Of a stretch of DNA of 50,974 nucleotides, positions 40,800 to 49,198 are shown in pieces. The translations under genes and the position numbers were made by a program. Source of the DNA: Pirellula staleyi DSM 6068 (lineage in GTDB: Bacteria > Planctomycetota > Planctomycetia > Pirellulales > Pirellulaceae); assembly GCA_945870455.1 (NCBI GenBank), contig CAMBSL010000007.1, positions 1 to 50,974 on the forward strand, read 5' to 3'. Position 1 is the stretch's first letter; each line of letters opens with the position of its first letter. Below the pieces are notes generated by a model that ran no database searches, was not told the DNA's origin, and saw only the letters and a list, made by a program, of their open reading frames with translations.

Positions 40800-42485
40800 T
40801 TACTCGTTAAGCCGAAGGCGACTTCGTCGATAACCGTACGCAAAATAAACAACGAGTCCAATTGCGCACCAGACGCCAAACCTTAGCCAATTCAAATGCC
40901 CTATCCCTGCGATCAAATAGAGATTTGTGATGACACCCAATACCGGAATCAAGGACCAACGTCGAACCCATGTCATTGCCGCGAGCCATACAAAGACAGC
41001 GTAGAATACGAAGTAAGGAATCTTTTCCGCGGACCAATCACGTGTCAGGTCATGGTTCAAGGGCATAGAACGCATGAAATAGCTGTAAATTGCCAGCAGC
41101 GAGACGACGATGAACTTGCCATTAAAATACGGTACGCGAAAACCAGGTGCCTCGCTTCCATGCTCTCGATCGGTGTCGCTCAAGGCTAGAATCCCACCGG
41201 AAACCAAAATGAACGCAAAGAGAGTACCGAGTGCCGATAAGTCGGTGACCAATTGTGAGTTTAGAAAAACGATTGGCAAGGCCACGGCGAAACCAGTCAC
41301 GACGGTCGAAAAAGACGGAGTCTTGAACTTGGGATGAATTGTTGCAAATCGTTGAGGCAATAGGCCGTCGCGAGCCATGCTCATAAAGATCCGAGGTTGC
41401 CCAAGTTGGAAGACAAGAAATACACTGGCCATCGCCACGACAGCACTCAATGAAATGATCCCGGATAGCCAATTCAAGTTGTGTTTCGTGAAAACAACAG
41501 CCAACGGGTCGTCTACCCTCAATTCGGCATAACTTACCATACCCGTCAAAACGAACGCAAGAATAATGTAAAGGATCGTGCAAATCGCCAAAGTCAGCAT
41601 CGTAGCACGGGGTAGATCTTTCTTCGGGTTCTTGCATTCCTCCGCCGTCGTCGAAATGGCATCGAATCCGATGTACGTAAAAAAGACAGCCGCGATTCCT
41701 TGCAGCACTCCCGTTGCACCATTCGGGGCAAAGGGAACCCAATTCGAGGGAGTTACATAAAAAGAACCGATGACAATGACCCCGATCACGACAAACAGTT
41801 TCAGAAACACCATGGCGTTGCTGACCATCTTGGATTCATGGATTCCGATGTAAACCAGCGATGTAATGATGAGATTGAGCGCAAGCGCGGGCAAGTCGAA
41901 GATTATCCGTAATGTGCCGATAACAGGAGCGCTATTCCATATTTCAATGAGCTTGGTATCTGTCGCTTTGAGTTCGCCCGTTTTTCCGGCTGCCTCAGAG
42001 CAAGAGTAGTAATCGTTTTGAAGCCAATCGGGTAATGGGAAACCCATTCCGTTGAGAATATTGGAAAAATAGTCGGACCAGGAAAACGCGACGACGCTGT
42101 TCCCGATCCCATACTCCATCAATAGATTCCAACCGATGAGCCAGGCAATCAGCTCCCCAAACACGACGTACGAGTAGGTGTAAGCACTCCCGCTAACAGG
42201 TATACGGGAAGCAAATTCGGAGTAACACAAGGCCGAAAACAAACATGCGATTGCCGTTAGCAAAAACAGAATCGCAACCGCTGGTCCGCCATCGGCCGCA
42301 GCTCTTCCCAGTGTTGAAAAGATTCCTGCTCCAACGACTGCCGCAATTCCAAAGCATGTCAAGTCAAGGAGATTGAGGCTTTTGTGGAGTGATTGTCCAT
42401 TCGATTCGCGCTCGTCCGATTCGTCATTGAGTCGCTTGATACTCTTTTTTTGTAGAACACGATCCCAAATGGTACCTCTACCCAT
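40800..42485 (-). CDS. APC-family amino acid permease
   Basis: 561 residues from ATG 42485 (MGRGTIWDRVLQKKSIKRL); the frame is open 93 bases further without support. Membrane helices run through the protein; the first two are typical of the cationic amino acid transporter branch: LTCFGIAAVVGAGIFSTLG and FLLTAIACLFSALCYSEFA, with IPVSGSAYTYSYVVFGELIAW next. FTYIGFDAISTTAEECKNPKKD is the conserved helix-6/loop region of this branch. A ~30-residue insertion (NDYYSCSEAAGKTGELKATD) lies before helix 5. It imports amino acids by H+ or Na+ coupling or exchange. Followed by the NYN gene nine bases on. Confidence 0.92.
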   Translation of the reverse strand: MGRGTIWDRVLQKKSIKRLNDESDERESNGQSLHKSLNLLDLTCFGIAAVVGAGIFSTLGRAAADGGPAVAILFLLTAIACLFSALCYSEFASRIPVSGSAYTYSYVVFGELIAWLIGWNLLMEYGIGNSVVAFSWSDYFSNILNGMGFPLPDWLQNDYYSCSEAAGKTGELKATDTKLIEIWNSAPVIGTLRIIFDLPALALNLIITSLVYIGIHESKMVSNAMVFLKLFVVIGVIVIGSFYVTPSNWVPFAPNGATGVLQGIAAVFFTYIGFDAISTTAEECKNPKKDLPRATMLTLAICTILYIILAFVLTGMVSYAELRVDDPLAVVFTKHNLNWLSGIISLSAVVAMASVFLVFQLGQPRIFMSMARDGLLPQRFATIHPKFKTPSFSTVVTGFAVALPIVFLNSQLVTDLSALGTLFAFILVSGGILALSDTDREHGSEAPGFRVPYFNGKFIVVSLLAIYSYFMRSMPLNHDLTRDWSAEKIPYFVFYAVFVWLAAMTWVRRWSLIPVLGVITNLYLIAGIGHLNWLRFGVWCAIGLVVYFAYGYRRSRLRLNE

Positions 42486-42641
42486 ACGATAGTCCCCTTT
42501 TTCTCGTACGACCGGATGTCGCAGATGAGTTGCACGACGCTTTGCGTCGTAATTTATTAATTGGTCGCTGTCCAGCAATGCTCATGTGGGATGGGTTACT
42601 AACCTGCCATTTTCAGCTTGACAGGCTGGCAGCCTATGCAA

Positions 42642-43523
42642 CTAATGGAACGACCTATCCTTTGCGGAGCGTCGAGAGGATACGATCGCAAAGCCCGTAA
42701 AGATTATCAAGGCAAGCCACACCAATGCAAAGCCGATTGCCCTCCCCGCTGTCACTTTTTCCGCAAATAACAAGACTCCAAAGGCAAATTGCATCGAAGG
42801 TGCAATGTATTGGAGCATTCCCATCGCGACCATCGGGACGTTTTTAGCCGCCGCCGCAAACAACACTAAAGGCAACGTCGTGATCGGGCCACCTAGCACA
42901 AGCAATATCCATGTTGTACCTGTTCGTGGTTCAAGCGATTGATTCGAGTAAGAAAAATACCCCAGAGCCAATAAGGAAAGGGGGGCCAAAATCGCTGTCT
43001 CCATCCCGAGCCCCGCAACCGCCGGCATGGTCGTCTTTTTCTTGACCGCTGCGTACAGCGAAAACGACGTTGCAAGAGTCAACGCGAGCCACGGAAACTC
43101 CCCGGTTTGCAAGGTCATTACTGCGACACCGGCCACCGCGATCGAGACCGCTAGCCATTGGATCGCATGCAATCTTTCTTGAAACAAGAGTACACCGAGA
43201 ACGACATTCAGCATCGGGTTGATAAAGTATCCAAGACTGCTTTCAACCACGTAACCATTCTGAACGGCCCAAATGAAAATAAGCCAATTCACGCTGATCA
43301 AAGAAGCAGCTATGAAGCACAGCATCAACCGTTTGGAGTCTTTGAGCACCGCTTGGATACTAGGCCATTGCTGACTCAAACCGATACAAACGAGCAATGT
43401 CAGCAACGACCAGACAATCCGATGGCAAATGATTTCAAACGAATTAACGCTTGGTAGCAGCTTCCAGTAAAGCGGAAAGATGCCCCAGAGAACGTAAGCC
43501 AAAAAGGCTTGTAGATAATTCAA
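42642..43523 (-). CDS. rarD: RarD-type EamA/DMT permease
   Basis: 293 residues with ten predicted helices. The start AFLAYVLWGIFPLYWKLL, then EIICHRIVWSLL, NWLIFIWAVQNGYVVESSLG and YFINPMLNVVLGVLLFQERL, and later LGMETAILAPLSLLALGY are the RarD signature series, more specific than generic EamA. It is known as 'chloramphenicol-sensitive protein' but transport substrate is uncertain. No neighbour obviously shares a pathway. Confidence 0.93.
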   Translation of the reverse strand: MNYLQAFLAYVLWGIFPLYWKLLPSVNSFEIICHRIVWSLLTLLVCIGLSQQWPSIQAVLKDSKRLMLCFIAASLISVNWLIFIWAVQNGYVVESSLGYFINPMLNVVLGVLLFQERLHAIQWLAVSIAVAGVAVMTLQTGEFPWLALTLATSFSLYAAVKKKTTMPAVAGLGMETAILAPLSLLALGYFSYSNQSLEPRTGTTWILLVLGGPITTLPLVLFAAAAKNVPMVAMGMLQYIAPSMQFAFGVLLFAEKVTAGRAIGFALVWLALIIFTGFAIVSSRRSAKDRSFH

Positions 43524-43594
43524 TAGTCACTGCTTTCGATTGATGTGAATGCTTCCCGTGTTGCTCGTTTTCGTGCAATTTCGAACTACCAAGC

Positions 43595-44176
43595 CTAAAG
43601 CTTGCCATCGAGGGCCAATTGGTGGAAAAAGTGCGGAACGGAATCTTGATTCTTGAGCAGCCAATCAATGGTTGGCTCGTTATTCATGGCCTTGGCAATC
43701 GCCTTGGTCGTCGCTTCTCGATTGGTTTTGAAGAGCACTTCTGGATCGTACTTTGCATCGACGATAGACGGGTCGAGCCAAACCGAAACGATAATCCCAA
43801 GATCGTTTGCTTTGGCTTTGGGGATGTGACCGGCCCGAACCGCATCCAAGACACCATGAGCGATTGCCGCTTGGACGGTACCCATCAGGATGTTAGTGTA
43901 TTTCTCCGAGTTCACGGTGACTTTACTAACCATGACCGTGGTTGGGCGGACTTGTACGTCGCAATTTAGGATTGCAAATATTTTCGAGTGCCCTTTGGCT
44001 TGATTGCCAATCATTTGAGCGATCGCATAACCCACCGGGCCATCTAGTTCACCGATGACAACTTCTGGCTCGGCGGCCGACCACGCTGGTTCTGCCTCAA
44101 CGAGTGCTTCACCTGTTCGCATTACGATTCGACCGGTACTCTTTTGTTTGGTTGTCGCTTTTTTTTTCTTTGCCAT
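43595..44176 (-). CDS. Formaldehyde-activating enzyme (Fae)-family protein lacking the catalytic His
   Basis: 193 residues. Clear Fae similarity: TGEALVEAEP start, VIGELDGPVG, QVRPTTVMVSKVTVN, VLDAVRAGHIPKAKANDLGI and REATTKAIAKAMNNEP. In true Fae a His near residue 17 activates formaldehyde for condensation with tetrahydromethanopterin; the aligned position here is Glu36 (AEPEVVIG). A condensing activity is doubtful, so it is best called a Fae paralogue of unknown role. It has a ~15-residue basic N-terminal extension (MAKKKKATTKQKSTGR) encoded by a run of nine A. Planctomycetes carry tetrahydromethanopterin-linked C1 genes, so a regulatory or binding role in that pathway is possible. Confidence 0.85.
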   Translation of the reverse strand: MAKKKKATTKQKSTGRIVMRTGEALVEAEPAWSAAEPEVVIGELDGPVGYAIAQMIGNQAKGHSKIFAILNCDVQVRPTTVMVSKVTVNSEKYTNILMGTVQAAIAHGVLDAVRAGHIPKAKANDLGIIVSVWLDPSIVDAKYDPEVLFKTNREATTKAIAKAMNNEPTIDWLLKNQDSVPHFFHQLALDGKL

Positions 44177-44304
44177 GACTTAACTCTGGTTGATGTTCTT
44201 GTGGAGATCTCGCCAGCTGCCGTTCGCCTGACAGCCAATTCGGCTAGAAACAATCCTAAGATATTAACCGCGAAATGTCTTGGACGAAATGCCTAAGGAT
44301 CGCC

Positions 44305-44712
44305 TCAATGAGGAGCAAGCCACGAAAACGGAGGCCATGGAACATTTCTCGCAACCGCGAAAACAATCACCAAAAATGCGATAAACCAGTAGATCACTGG
44401 CGGCGCACTCAAGTGTAAAAACGCCTTTTTTCGATCTACAATGCACTTTTGCCAAATCAAAACGGCGAGCAACGTGGGTAAGAACAGCGTCGTTAAGCCG
44501 TTCATTTTGCATGCATCCGCGATTCGGCCGTGCACCAAATGGTGCGTCGCTCTCAATCCCCCACAACCCGGGCAATAAAGCCCGGTGTACTGAAAAAACA
44601 AACACTTGGGATAGATGGAATACTCGGCGGGCGGGAAAAAATAAACAATTCCCATCGCTATGCCAAATAAAGCGATCAGGGCTGTCCCCCCTAACGTTTT
44701 CGTCGTTATCAC
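44305..44712 (-). CDS. DUF2752 membrane protein
   Basis: 135 residues with about three membrane helices. The family hallmark is visible: YTGLYCPGCGGLRATHHLVHG (C47, C50) followed by a short loop and MNGLTTLFLPTLLAVLIW. The paired cysteines may bind metal, or form a disulfide. Function unknown. It is separated from the Fae-like gene by 128 bases on the same strand. Confidence 0.92.
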   Translation of the reverse strand: MITTKTLGGTALIALFGIAMGIVYFFPPAEYSIYPKCLFFQYTGLYCPGCGGLRATHHLVHGRIADACKMNGLTTLFLPTLLAVLIWQKCIVDRKKAFLHLSAPPVIYWFIAFLVIVFAVARNVPWPPFSWLAPH

Positions 44713-44790
44713 AGTCTTATTTTGGTACCGGCTATTTTTCAGAGAAAGGAAAGGCGATCCATTGGATCAAAATTGTGACGCAAGAGAAGA

Positions 44791-45744
44791 TTAGGGACCT
44801 TTCGGCACGTCGCGAAACCTTGCATGACATTCGCTGCAATTTGCTTCCACGCTTAGAATCACTTTGCCGACTTTCAATCGATTCGATTCCGTCGCATCCA
44901 GCTCTTCTCGAATCAATCTCTCAAGTGTGCTGACATGGATTTCTCCCTCTCTCAACAATCCAAAAAACTCCGGTGGGTGCATGGTTTGATCTTCGCAGCG
45001 AACGATCTCAATGTAATGCTCAACCAACAGTAAAGCATTGCTCGAATGCGAATCATTTGTCGGCCAACCTTGCTTGTTTGCAACGGAGAGTTTCGAAAAA
45101 ATCGCGTCGATGGAGACCATTGCTTCCGTCAACGGTGGAATCGGAGCAACCTCAAGAAAGTCTACCAAAGCGGAATCGAGTTCTGCCAAATTGAGTTTTT
45201 GCGCGTTGGATACACAATCGTAAAGACCTTGATAACCTACGTTCGTTCCAGCGAGTTTTAACACGGCCATCGCATCGGTCGGGCGGATCATGCCGACGGC
45301 AACACAGCCGGTTGCCGCGGCCGCTGGGCTTCGATGCCTACCATGATGACAGTGAATGTAGATTGGCTTGGGCAAATCGCGAAACGCCTTTGCAATCTCA
45401 AGGACGCGACTCATGGGTATCCCATCGTAACCATGCGGCAGGTGGACATAACGCATTCCGTACTCGCGAGCCAAGGCTATGTTGGGTTTCATTGCATCGA
45501 CGCTGAGAATGGTTTTGATACCAAGCTCCTTGAGTTCAGAAAAACTATCTGCACCAACGGGGACTCCCCCGGAAAGGATATCGCGATGCACTCGAACCAC
45601 GTTGGACAAACTCTTGGTTTTCAAGAGGTGAGGCTTGTCGCCAGAATCTTCGGCGGATATCGCAGCGATGCAGACGCCTGTCAGGATCGCGATCAAGCAT
45701 CCAAATCGCGTGAATTGTCGCAGCAATTGGGTCATCACTGCCAT
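44791..45744 (-). CDS. Dual-specificity-phosphatase-like protein with a C-terminal CxxCH motif
   Basis: 317 residues; signal peptide (TRFGCLIAILTGVCIAAISA). The phosphatase signature IHCHHGRHRSPAAAA has Cys132, CX5R Arg138 and Ser139 of the PTP/DSP P-loop, with a general-acid candidate Asp107 in LPHGYDGIP and FSELKELGIKTILSVDA upstream as in DSPs. The C-terminal domain is helical (TLERLIREELDATESNRL) and ends with ANCSECHARFRDVPKGP, a CxxCH haem-attachment motif at 303-307, as in small diheme/monohaem cytochromes of planctomycetes. Exported, so it would act on a phosphate ester outside the cytoplasm. It overlaps the HAD gene by ten bases. Confidence 0.85.
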   Translation of the reverse strand: MAVMTQLLRQFTRFGCLIAILTGVCIAAISAEDSGDKPHLLKTKSLSNVVRVHRDILSGGVPVGADSFSELKELGIKTILSVDAMKPNIALAREYGMRYVHLPHGYDGIPMSRVLEIAKAFRDLPKPIYIHCHHGRHRSPAAAATGCVAVGMIRPTDAMAVLKLAGTNVGYQGLYDCVSNAQKLNLAELDSALVDFLEVAPIPPLTEAMVSIDAIFSKLSVANKQGWPTNDSHSSNALLLVEHYIEIVRCEDQTMHPPEFFGLLREGEIHVSTLERLIREELDATESNRLKVGKVILSVEANCSECHARFRDVPKGP

Positions 45745-46340
45745 CCATCCATTGTCTTCATGAGGCGATCGGCATTGACAAAGACCTCAGCGGACCAGCC
45801 CGCTTTCGTGGCCGCTCGGATATTGTCCTCTCGATCGTCGGTGAAAAAAATCTTGTGCGGCTCGACACCAGACACGCGCTGAGCTTCCTCGTAAATACGT
45901 GAATCGGGTTTCATGCTTTTTACTTCGTACGACAGAATGATAGGTGAAAACCATCCAACCACTTGGGGGTATTCCAATTCGCCGATCCAATTCCAATGAG
46001 CCTCGCAGGTGTTGGACAAAAGCCCCATGGGGATGCCCATCTCACGCACGCGTTGCAATGCTGGCAAAATTTGTGGGTTAGGGACAAACATGTCTGCCGC
46101 CGCTTGTAGCATTTCCGAAGTGTCGAGTTCCCGATCTAGCGAGTCAGCGATTCGATTGACGAATTGCAATCCACTGATCATTCCGGTTTCGTACTCGATC
46201 TGCAAATTGCTATCCATCACGATCGAATGCATCTGCGAAGGCAAAACACCTGCAACCTTTGCCATCTTGCGCATGGCGAGGTTGTGATCGAAAAACAAAA
46301 GAACGTTGCCTAAATCGAAATAGACGAAATCTGGACGCAT
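45735..46340 (-). CDS. HAD-superfamily hydrolase, YihX-like
   Basis: 201 residues. HAD motifs: FVYFDLGNVLLFFDHN (nucleophile Asp9; second Asp replaced by Gly, as in the YihX group), LLSNTCEAH (motif II), KSMKPDSRIYEEA (motif III Lys) and IFFTDDREDNIRAA (motif IV). The alpha-helical cap lies between motifs I and II. Family members are sugar-phosphate phosphatases, such as glucose-1-phosphate phosphatase in E. coli. It overlaps the DSP gene by ten bases. Eleven heptamer repeats lie four bases upstream of its ATG. Confidence 0.92.
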   Translation of the reverse strand: MRPDFVYFDLGNVLLFFDHNLAMRKMAKVAGVLPSQMHSIVMDSNLQIEYETGMISGLQFVNRIADSLDRELDTSEMLQAAADMFVPNPQILPALQRVREMGIPMGLLSNTCEAHWNWIGELEYPQVVGWFSPIILSYEVKSMKPDSRIYEEAQRVSGVEPHKIFFTDDREDNIRAATKAGWSAEVFVNADRLMKTMDGWQ

Positions 46341-46344
46341 TTAT

Positions 46345-46421
46345 GAAGTTTGAAGTTTGAAGTTTGAAGTTTGAAGTTTGAAGTTTGAAGTTTGAAGTTT
46401 GAAGTTTGAAGTTTGAAGTTT
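46345..46421. repeat. Eleven perfect tandem copies of a 7-bp unit (GAAGTTT)
   Basis: 77 bp of exact GAAGTTT repeats (AAACTTC on the minus strand) between the argH stop (46441) and the HAD ATG (46340). It does not enter either reading frame: a TAA lies directly before the ATG in the HAD frame. It ends four bases before the start codon, so copy-number change would alter leader length and ribosome access. There is no normal Shine-Dalgarno upstream of the HAD ATG. Confidence 0.97.
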
Positions 46422-46440
46422 GACGCGGGGAAAGTTGTTT

Positions 46441-47820
46441 TTATGGGGAGAGTTTGCCGGTCCAGCGGTGGATTTGGTGAGCTACTTGCTCAGGTCCACT
46501 CGAGCCGTAGGACTTGTAAGACCGAACGGCACCAGCGACTCCTAGTGTAGTTCGGATTGAGACGTCAAGAGTTTCGTCGATCGACTGGATTTCAGCGTCC
46601 GTTAAATCGACCAAGGCAACCGATCTGGATTTTGCAATGGCAACCAACGCACCCACTTTATGGTGAGCGGTCCTTTGAGGCATCCCGCGCGCGATCAAGG
46701 ACTCCATCAATGCGGTCGCATCCAGGTAGCCCTGGTCCAATCGTGCCGAGATGATCTGAGGTTGCAACTCGGATTGCTCGACGATTGGAATAGCCAGTTC
46801 CAAGCAAGCAATCACAGTATCAAAGGAATCAAAGAGCGGCGGCTTGTCCTCCTGCAAATCCCGATTGTATGCCAAGGGTAGCCCCTTGATGAGAACAAGC
46901 AACGTTTGCAAGTTTCCCACTACTCGGGCGGATTTCCCACGTGTCAGTTCAAGAGTGTCGGGATTTACTTTCTGTGGCATGATCGAACTGCCCGTACAAA
47001 AAGCATGCGGCAGTTTGATAAACCCGAATTCGGTGGTGGACCAAAGTATCCACTCCTCAGCCCAACCGCTCAGGTGTTGTGAAATCATCGTCAATACAAA
47101 CACCGATTCGACGGCGAAATCGCGATCGCTGCTGATGTCGATGCTGTTCGCCGCAACGTCCTCGAATTCAAGTAACTCGGCGGAATAGTGCCGATCGATG
47201 GGTAAACTAGTGCCGGCTACGGCAGCCCCGCCCAACGGGCAAACATTGCCTCGCCTACGGCAATCCGCTAAACGTGTTCGATCGCGTTCCAGTTTTTCGA
47301 CATACGCCAACCAATAGTGAGCTGCGAGTACAGGTTGGGCACGTTGCATATGCGTATACGCCGGAACCACAACCCCTTCGTCCATTGTGCATCGTTTCAA
47401 AAAGGCTCGCTGCAAGTTTTTAAGCAAACCATCCACCGCATCAAGACTTTCTCGAACCCAAAGCCTCAGATCGGTCGAAATTTGGTCGTTCCTCGATCGG
47501 GCCGTGTGCAGTTTGCGGCCTGTATCCCCCAATCGATCGATCAAGGTTTGTTCGATGTGCATGTGGATATCTTCCAATTCGATTCGAAAAGGCATTTCCC
47601 CACGGTCCAAAATCGACTCAATGTCTCTTAGCTCCCGCTCAATGGACAAAAACTCGTCGGCACTCAAAAGCGATTGACGGCAAAGCATTTTGGCGTGTGC
47701 GATCGAGCCACGAATATCTTGCTTGTACAGACGGTGATCGAAGGAAATGCTTTCGCTGAAGCGTGCCAAGCGATCGTCCATACCTGCCGAAAACACGCCG
47801 CTGCGGGATGGAGATGCCAA
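46441..47820 (-). CDS. argH: Argininosuccinate lyase
   Basis: 459 residues, full length. Last step of arginine synthesis: argininosuccinate to arginine plus fumarate. Visible: SGVFSAGMDDRLARFSESIS start, DIHMHIEQTLIDRLGDTGRKLHTARSR in pieces (SRNDQISTDLRLWVR), the His-bearing YTHMQRAQPVLAAHYW, and the signature loop GSSIMPQKVNPDTLELTRGK. The C-terminal domain follows. No other arg gene is in the window. Confidence 0.97.
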   Translation of the reverse strand: MASPSRSGVFSAGMDDRLARFSESISFDHRLYKQDIRGSIAHAKMLCRQSLLSADEFLSIERELRDIESILDRGEMPFRIELEDIHMHIEQTLIDRLGDTGRKLHTARSRNDQISTDLRLWVRESLDAVDGLLKNLQRAFLKRCTMDEGVVVPAYTHMQRAQPVLAAHYWLAYVEKLERDRTRLADCRRRGNVCPLGGAAVAGTSLPIDRHYSAELLEFEDVAANSIDISSDRDFAVESVFVLTMISQHLSGWAEEWILWSTTEFGFIKLPHAFCTGSSIMPQKVNPDTLELTRGKSARVVGNLQTLLVLIKGLPLAYNRDLQEDKPPLFDSFDTVIACLELAIPIVEQSELQPQIISARLDQGYLDATALMESLIARGMPQRTAHHKVGALVAIAKSRSVALVDLTDAEIQSIDETLDVSIRTTLGVAGAVRSYKSYGSSGPEQVAHQIHRWTGKLSP

Positions 47821-47873
47821 AGTTGATTCCTAGTTCAGGTTGAAATGTGTTAGAGCTATGCTTTCGGGCGGAA

Positions 47874-47888
47874 CCCGCAAATTGCGGG
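47874..47888. repeat. Short inverted repeat CCCGCAA/TTGCGGG
   Basis: In the 141-base divergent region between argH and the first FtsX permease. The arms are separated by one base, so as RNA the stem would be five pairs with a five-base loop. It could be an operator or a dispersed repeat fragment. Confidence 0.4.
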
Positions 47889-47961
47889 CCGCTTTCGTGC
47901 TATGATTGTCATGGATTTGCCAGGATTCTCAAGCCATGAATGAAAGTCCGTTCCGTTGTTG

Positions 47962-49179
47962 ATGCCGGTTTTTCGACGCACCCCCATTTCACTGCTCAAT
48001 CTGATCAGTCAACCGACGCGAGCAATCGTGAGTATTTTGGGGGTTGCGTTTGCTTTGCTTTTGATCTTTATGCAATTAGGGTTTCGCGGTGCGGTTGGAA
48101 ATACCGCAACGATCGTATTCGGCAATCTGAGTGGCCAGTTAGTCATGCGCTCCCCCGATTATGTTCATCTTTACGAACCGCGAACCATCGAAAGAGCCTG
48201 GATGAACATGGTTGCAGCGCATCCGGATGTCGAACGCGTTGATCCCTTTTTTATCATGCTACAGCGTTGGCAAAATCCCGTTCGGAACGAAAACTGCATT
48301 TATGCTCCGCCAGACGGCTCGTTTCGAACAGTCGGCATGATGGGAATGCAACTGGATAGACCGGTGATCCAATTGACTGAGCTTTCAGATAAACTCGATG
48401 CGATCAAAGATCCAAATTCAATGCTGGTCGACCGCGCTACTCGAGCGGAATACGGTCCGGAAAACTGCAAGAAATTTTCCGACGCTGATATTTCGAAGGA
48501 GACCGAACTCGGTGGCAAGTCGACTCGAATCGTAGGGCATTTTCAATTGGGGACGGGATTGGCCACCAATGGTGCCGTTCTAGTGAGCGACGTCGGATTT
48601 GGAATGCGAGCTGGAATTGACGTTCGTCAGCGGGTTTCTCTTGGACTCGTTCAGCTCAAGCCAGGTCGCGATCCGAGTGCCGTGCGAGCATCAATTACCA
48701 CTTGGATGAAAGAACGGGATCCTCGTTCGGAAATGGCCGTACGTATCTTGACTATGGAAGAGCAGAAAGTTTGGGAACGACGACGCTGGCTGAACGAGAC
48801 ACCTATCGGCATGATCTTTTCCATGGGTGTCGTACTTTCGTTCCTCATTGGAGCGGCGATTGTTTACATGGTATTGGCGACGGACGTTGCAAGTCGATTG
48901 CACGAATACGCCACTCTTAAAGCAATGGGATACTCGCCGCTTTATCTGGCCCAAACCGTTCTACGGCAAGCCTGGTTACTGGCCGTCTTCGGTTACCTGC
49001 CTTCCTTCGTCTTTTCGATTGTCTTGTATAAAATCACCGCGAGCCTGTCGGGCATACCTACGTTTATGACTTCGCAGCGTGCGGTTGGCGTATTCGGTCT
49101 TTCGTTTCTAATGTGCACAATGGCAGGACTGCTTGCGATCCGGAAACTTTGGAAAGCAGAGCCTGCCTCTCTCTTTTGA
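47962..49179 (+). CDS. FtsX/DevC-like ABC transporter permease
   Basis: 405 residues from ATG 47962; two TTG codons directly upstream are alternatives. The layout is one N-terminal helix (RAIVSILGVAFALLLIFMQLGF), a ~230-residue periplasmic MacB-type domain, then three helices (IFSMGVVLSFLIGAAIVYMV; LAVFGYLPSFVFSIVLY; FGLSFLMCTMAGLLAIRKL). ALLLIFMQLGFRGAV and HEYATLKAMGYSPLYL are the DevC/heterocyst-type signature. It would form the membrane part of a non-canonical ABC exporter. Confidence 0.9.
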   Translation: MPVFRRTPISLLNLISQPTRAIVSILGVAFALLLIFMQLGFRGAVGNTATIVFGNLSGQLVMRSPDYVHLYEPRTIERAWMNMVAAHPDVERVDPFFIMLQRWQNPVRNENCIYAPPDGSFRTVGMMGMQLDRPVIQLTELSDKLDAIKDPNSMLVDRATRAEYGPENCKKFSDADISKETELGGKSTRIVGHFQLGTGLATNGAVLVSDVGFGMRAGIDVRQRVSLGLVQLKPGRDPSAVRASITTWMKERDPRSEMAVRILTMEEQKVWERRRWLNETPIGMIFSMGVVLSFLIGAAIVYMVLATDVASRLHEYATLKAMGYSPLYLAQTVLRQAWLLAVFGYLPSFVFSIVLYKITASLSGIPTFMTSQRAVGVFGLSFLMCTMAGLLAIRKLWKAEPASLF

Positions 49180-49198
49180 TCTAAACACCCAACATTCG

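Noticed and set aside
46345-46421. CRISPR-like array
   Set aside because: The unit is 7 bp with no spacers; it is a simple tandem repeat.
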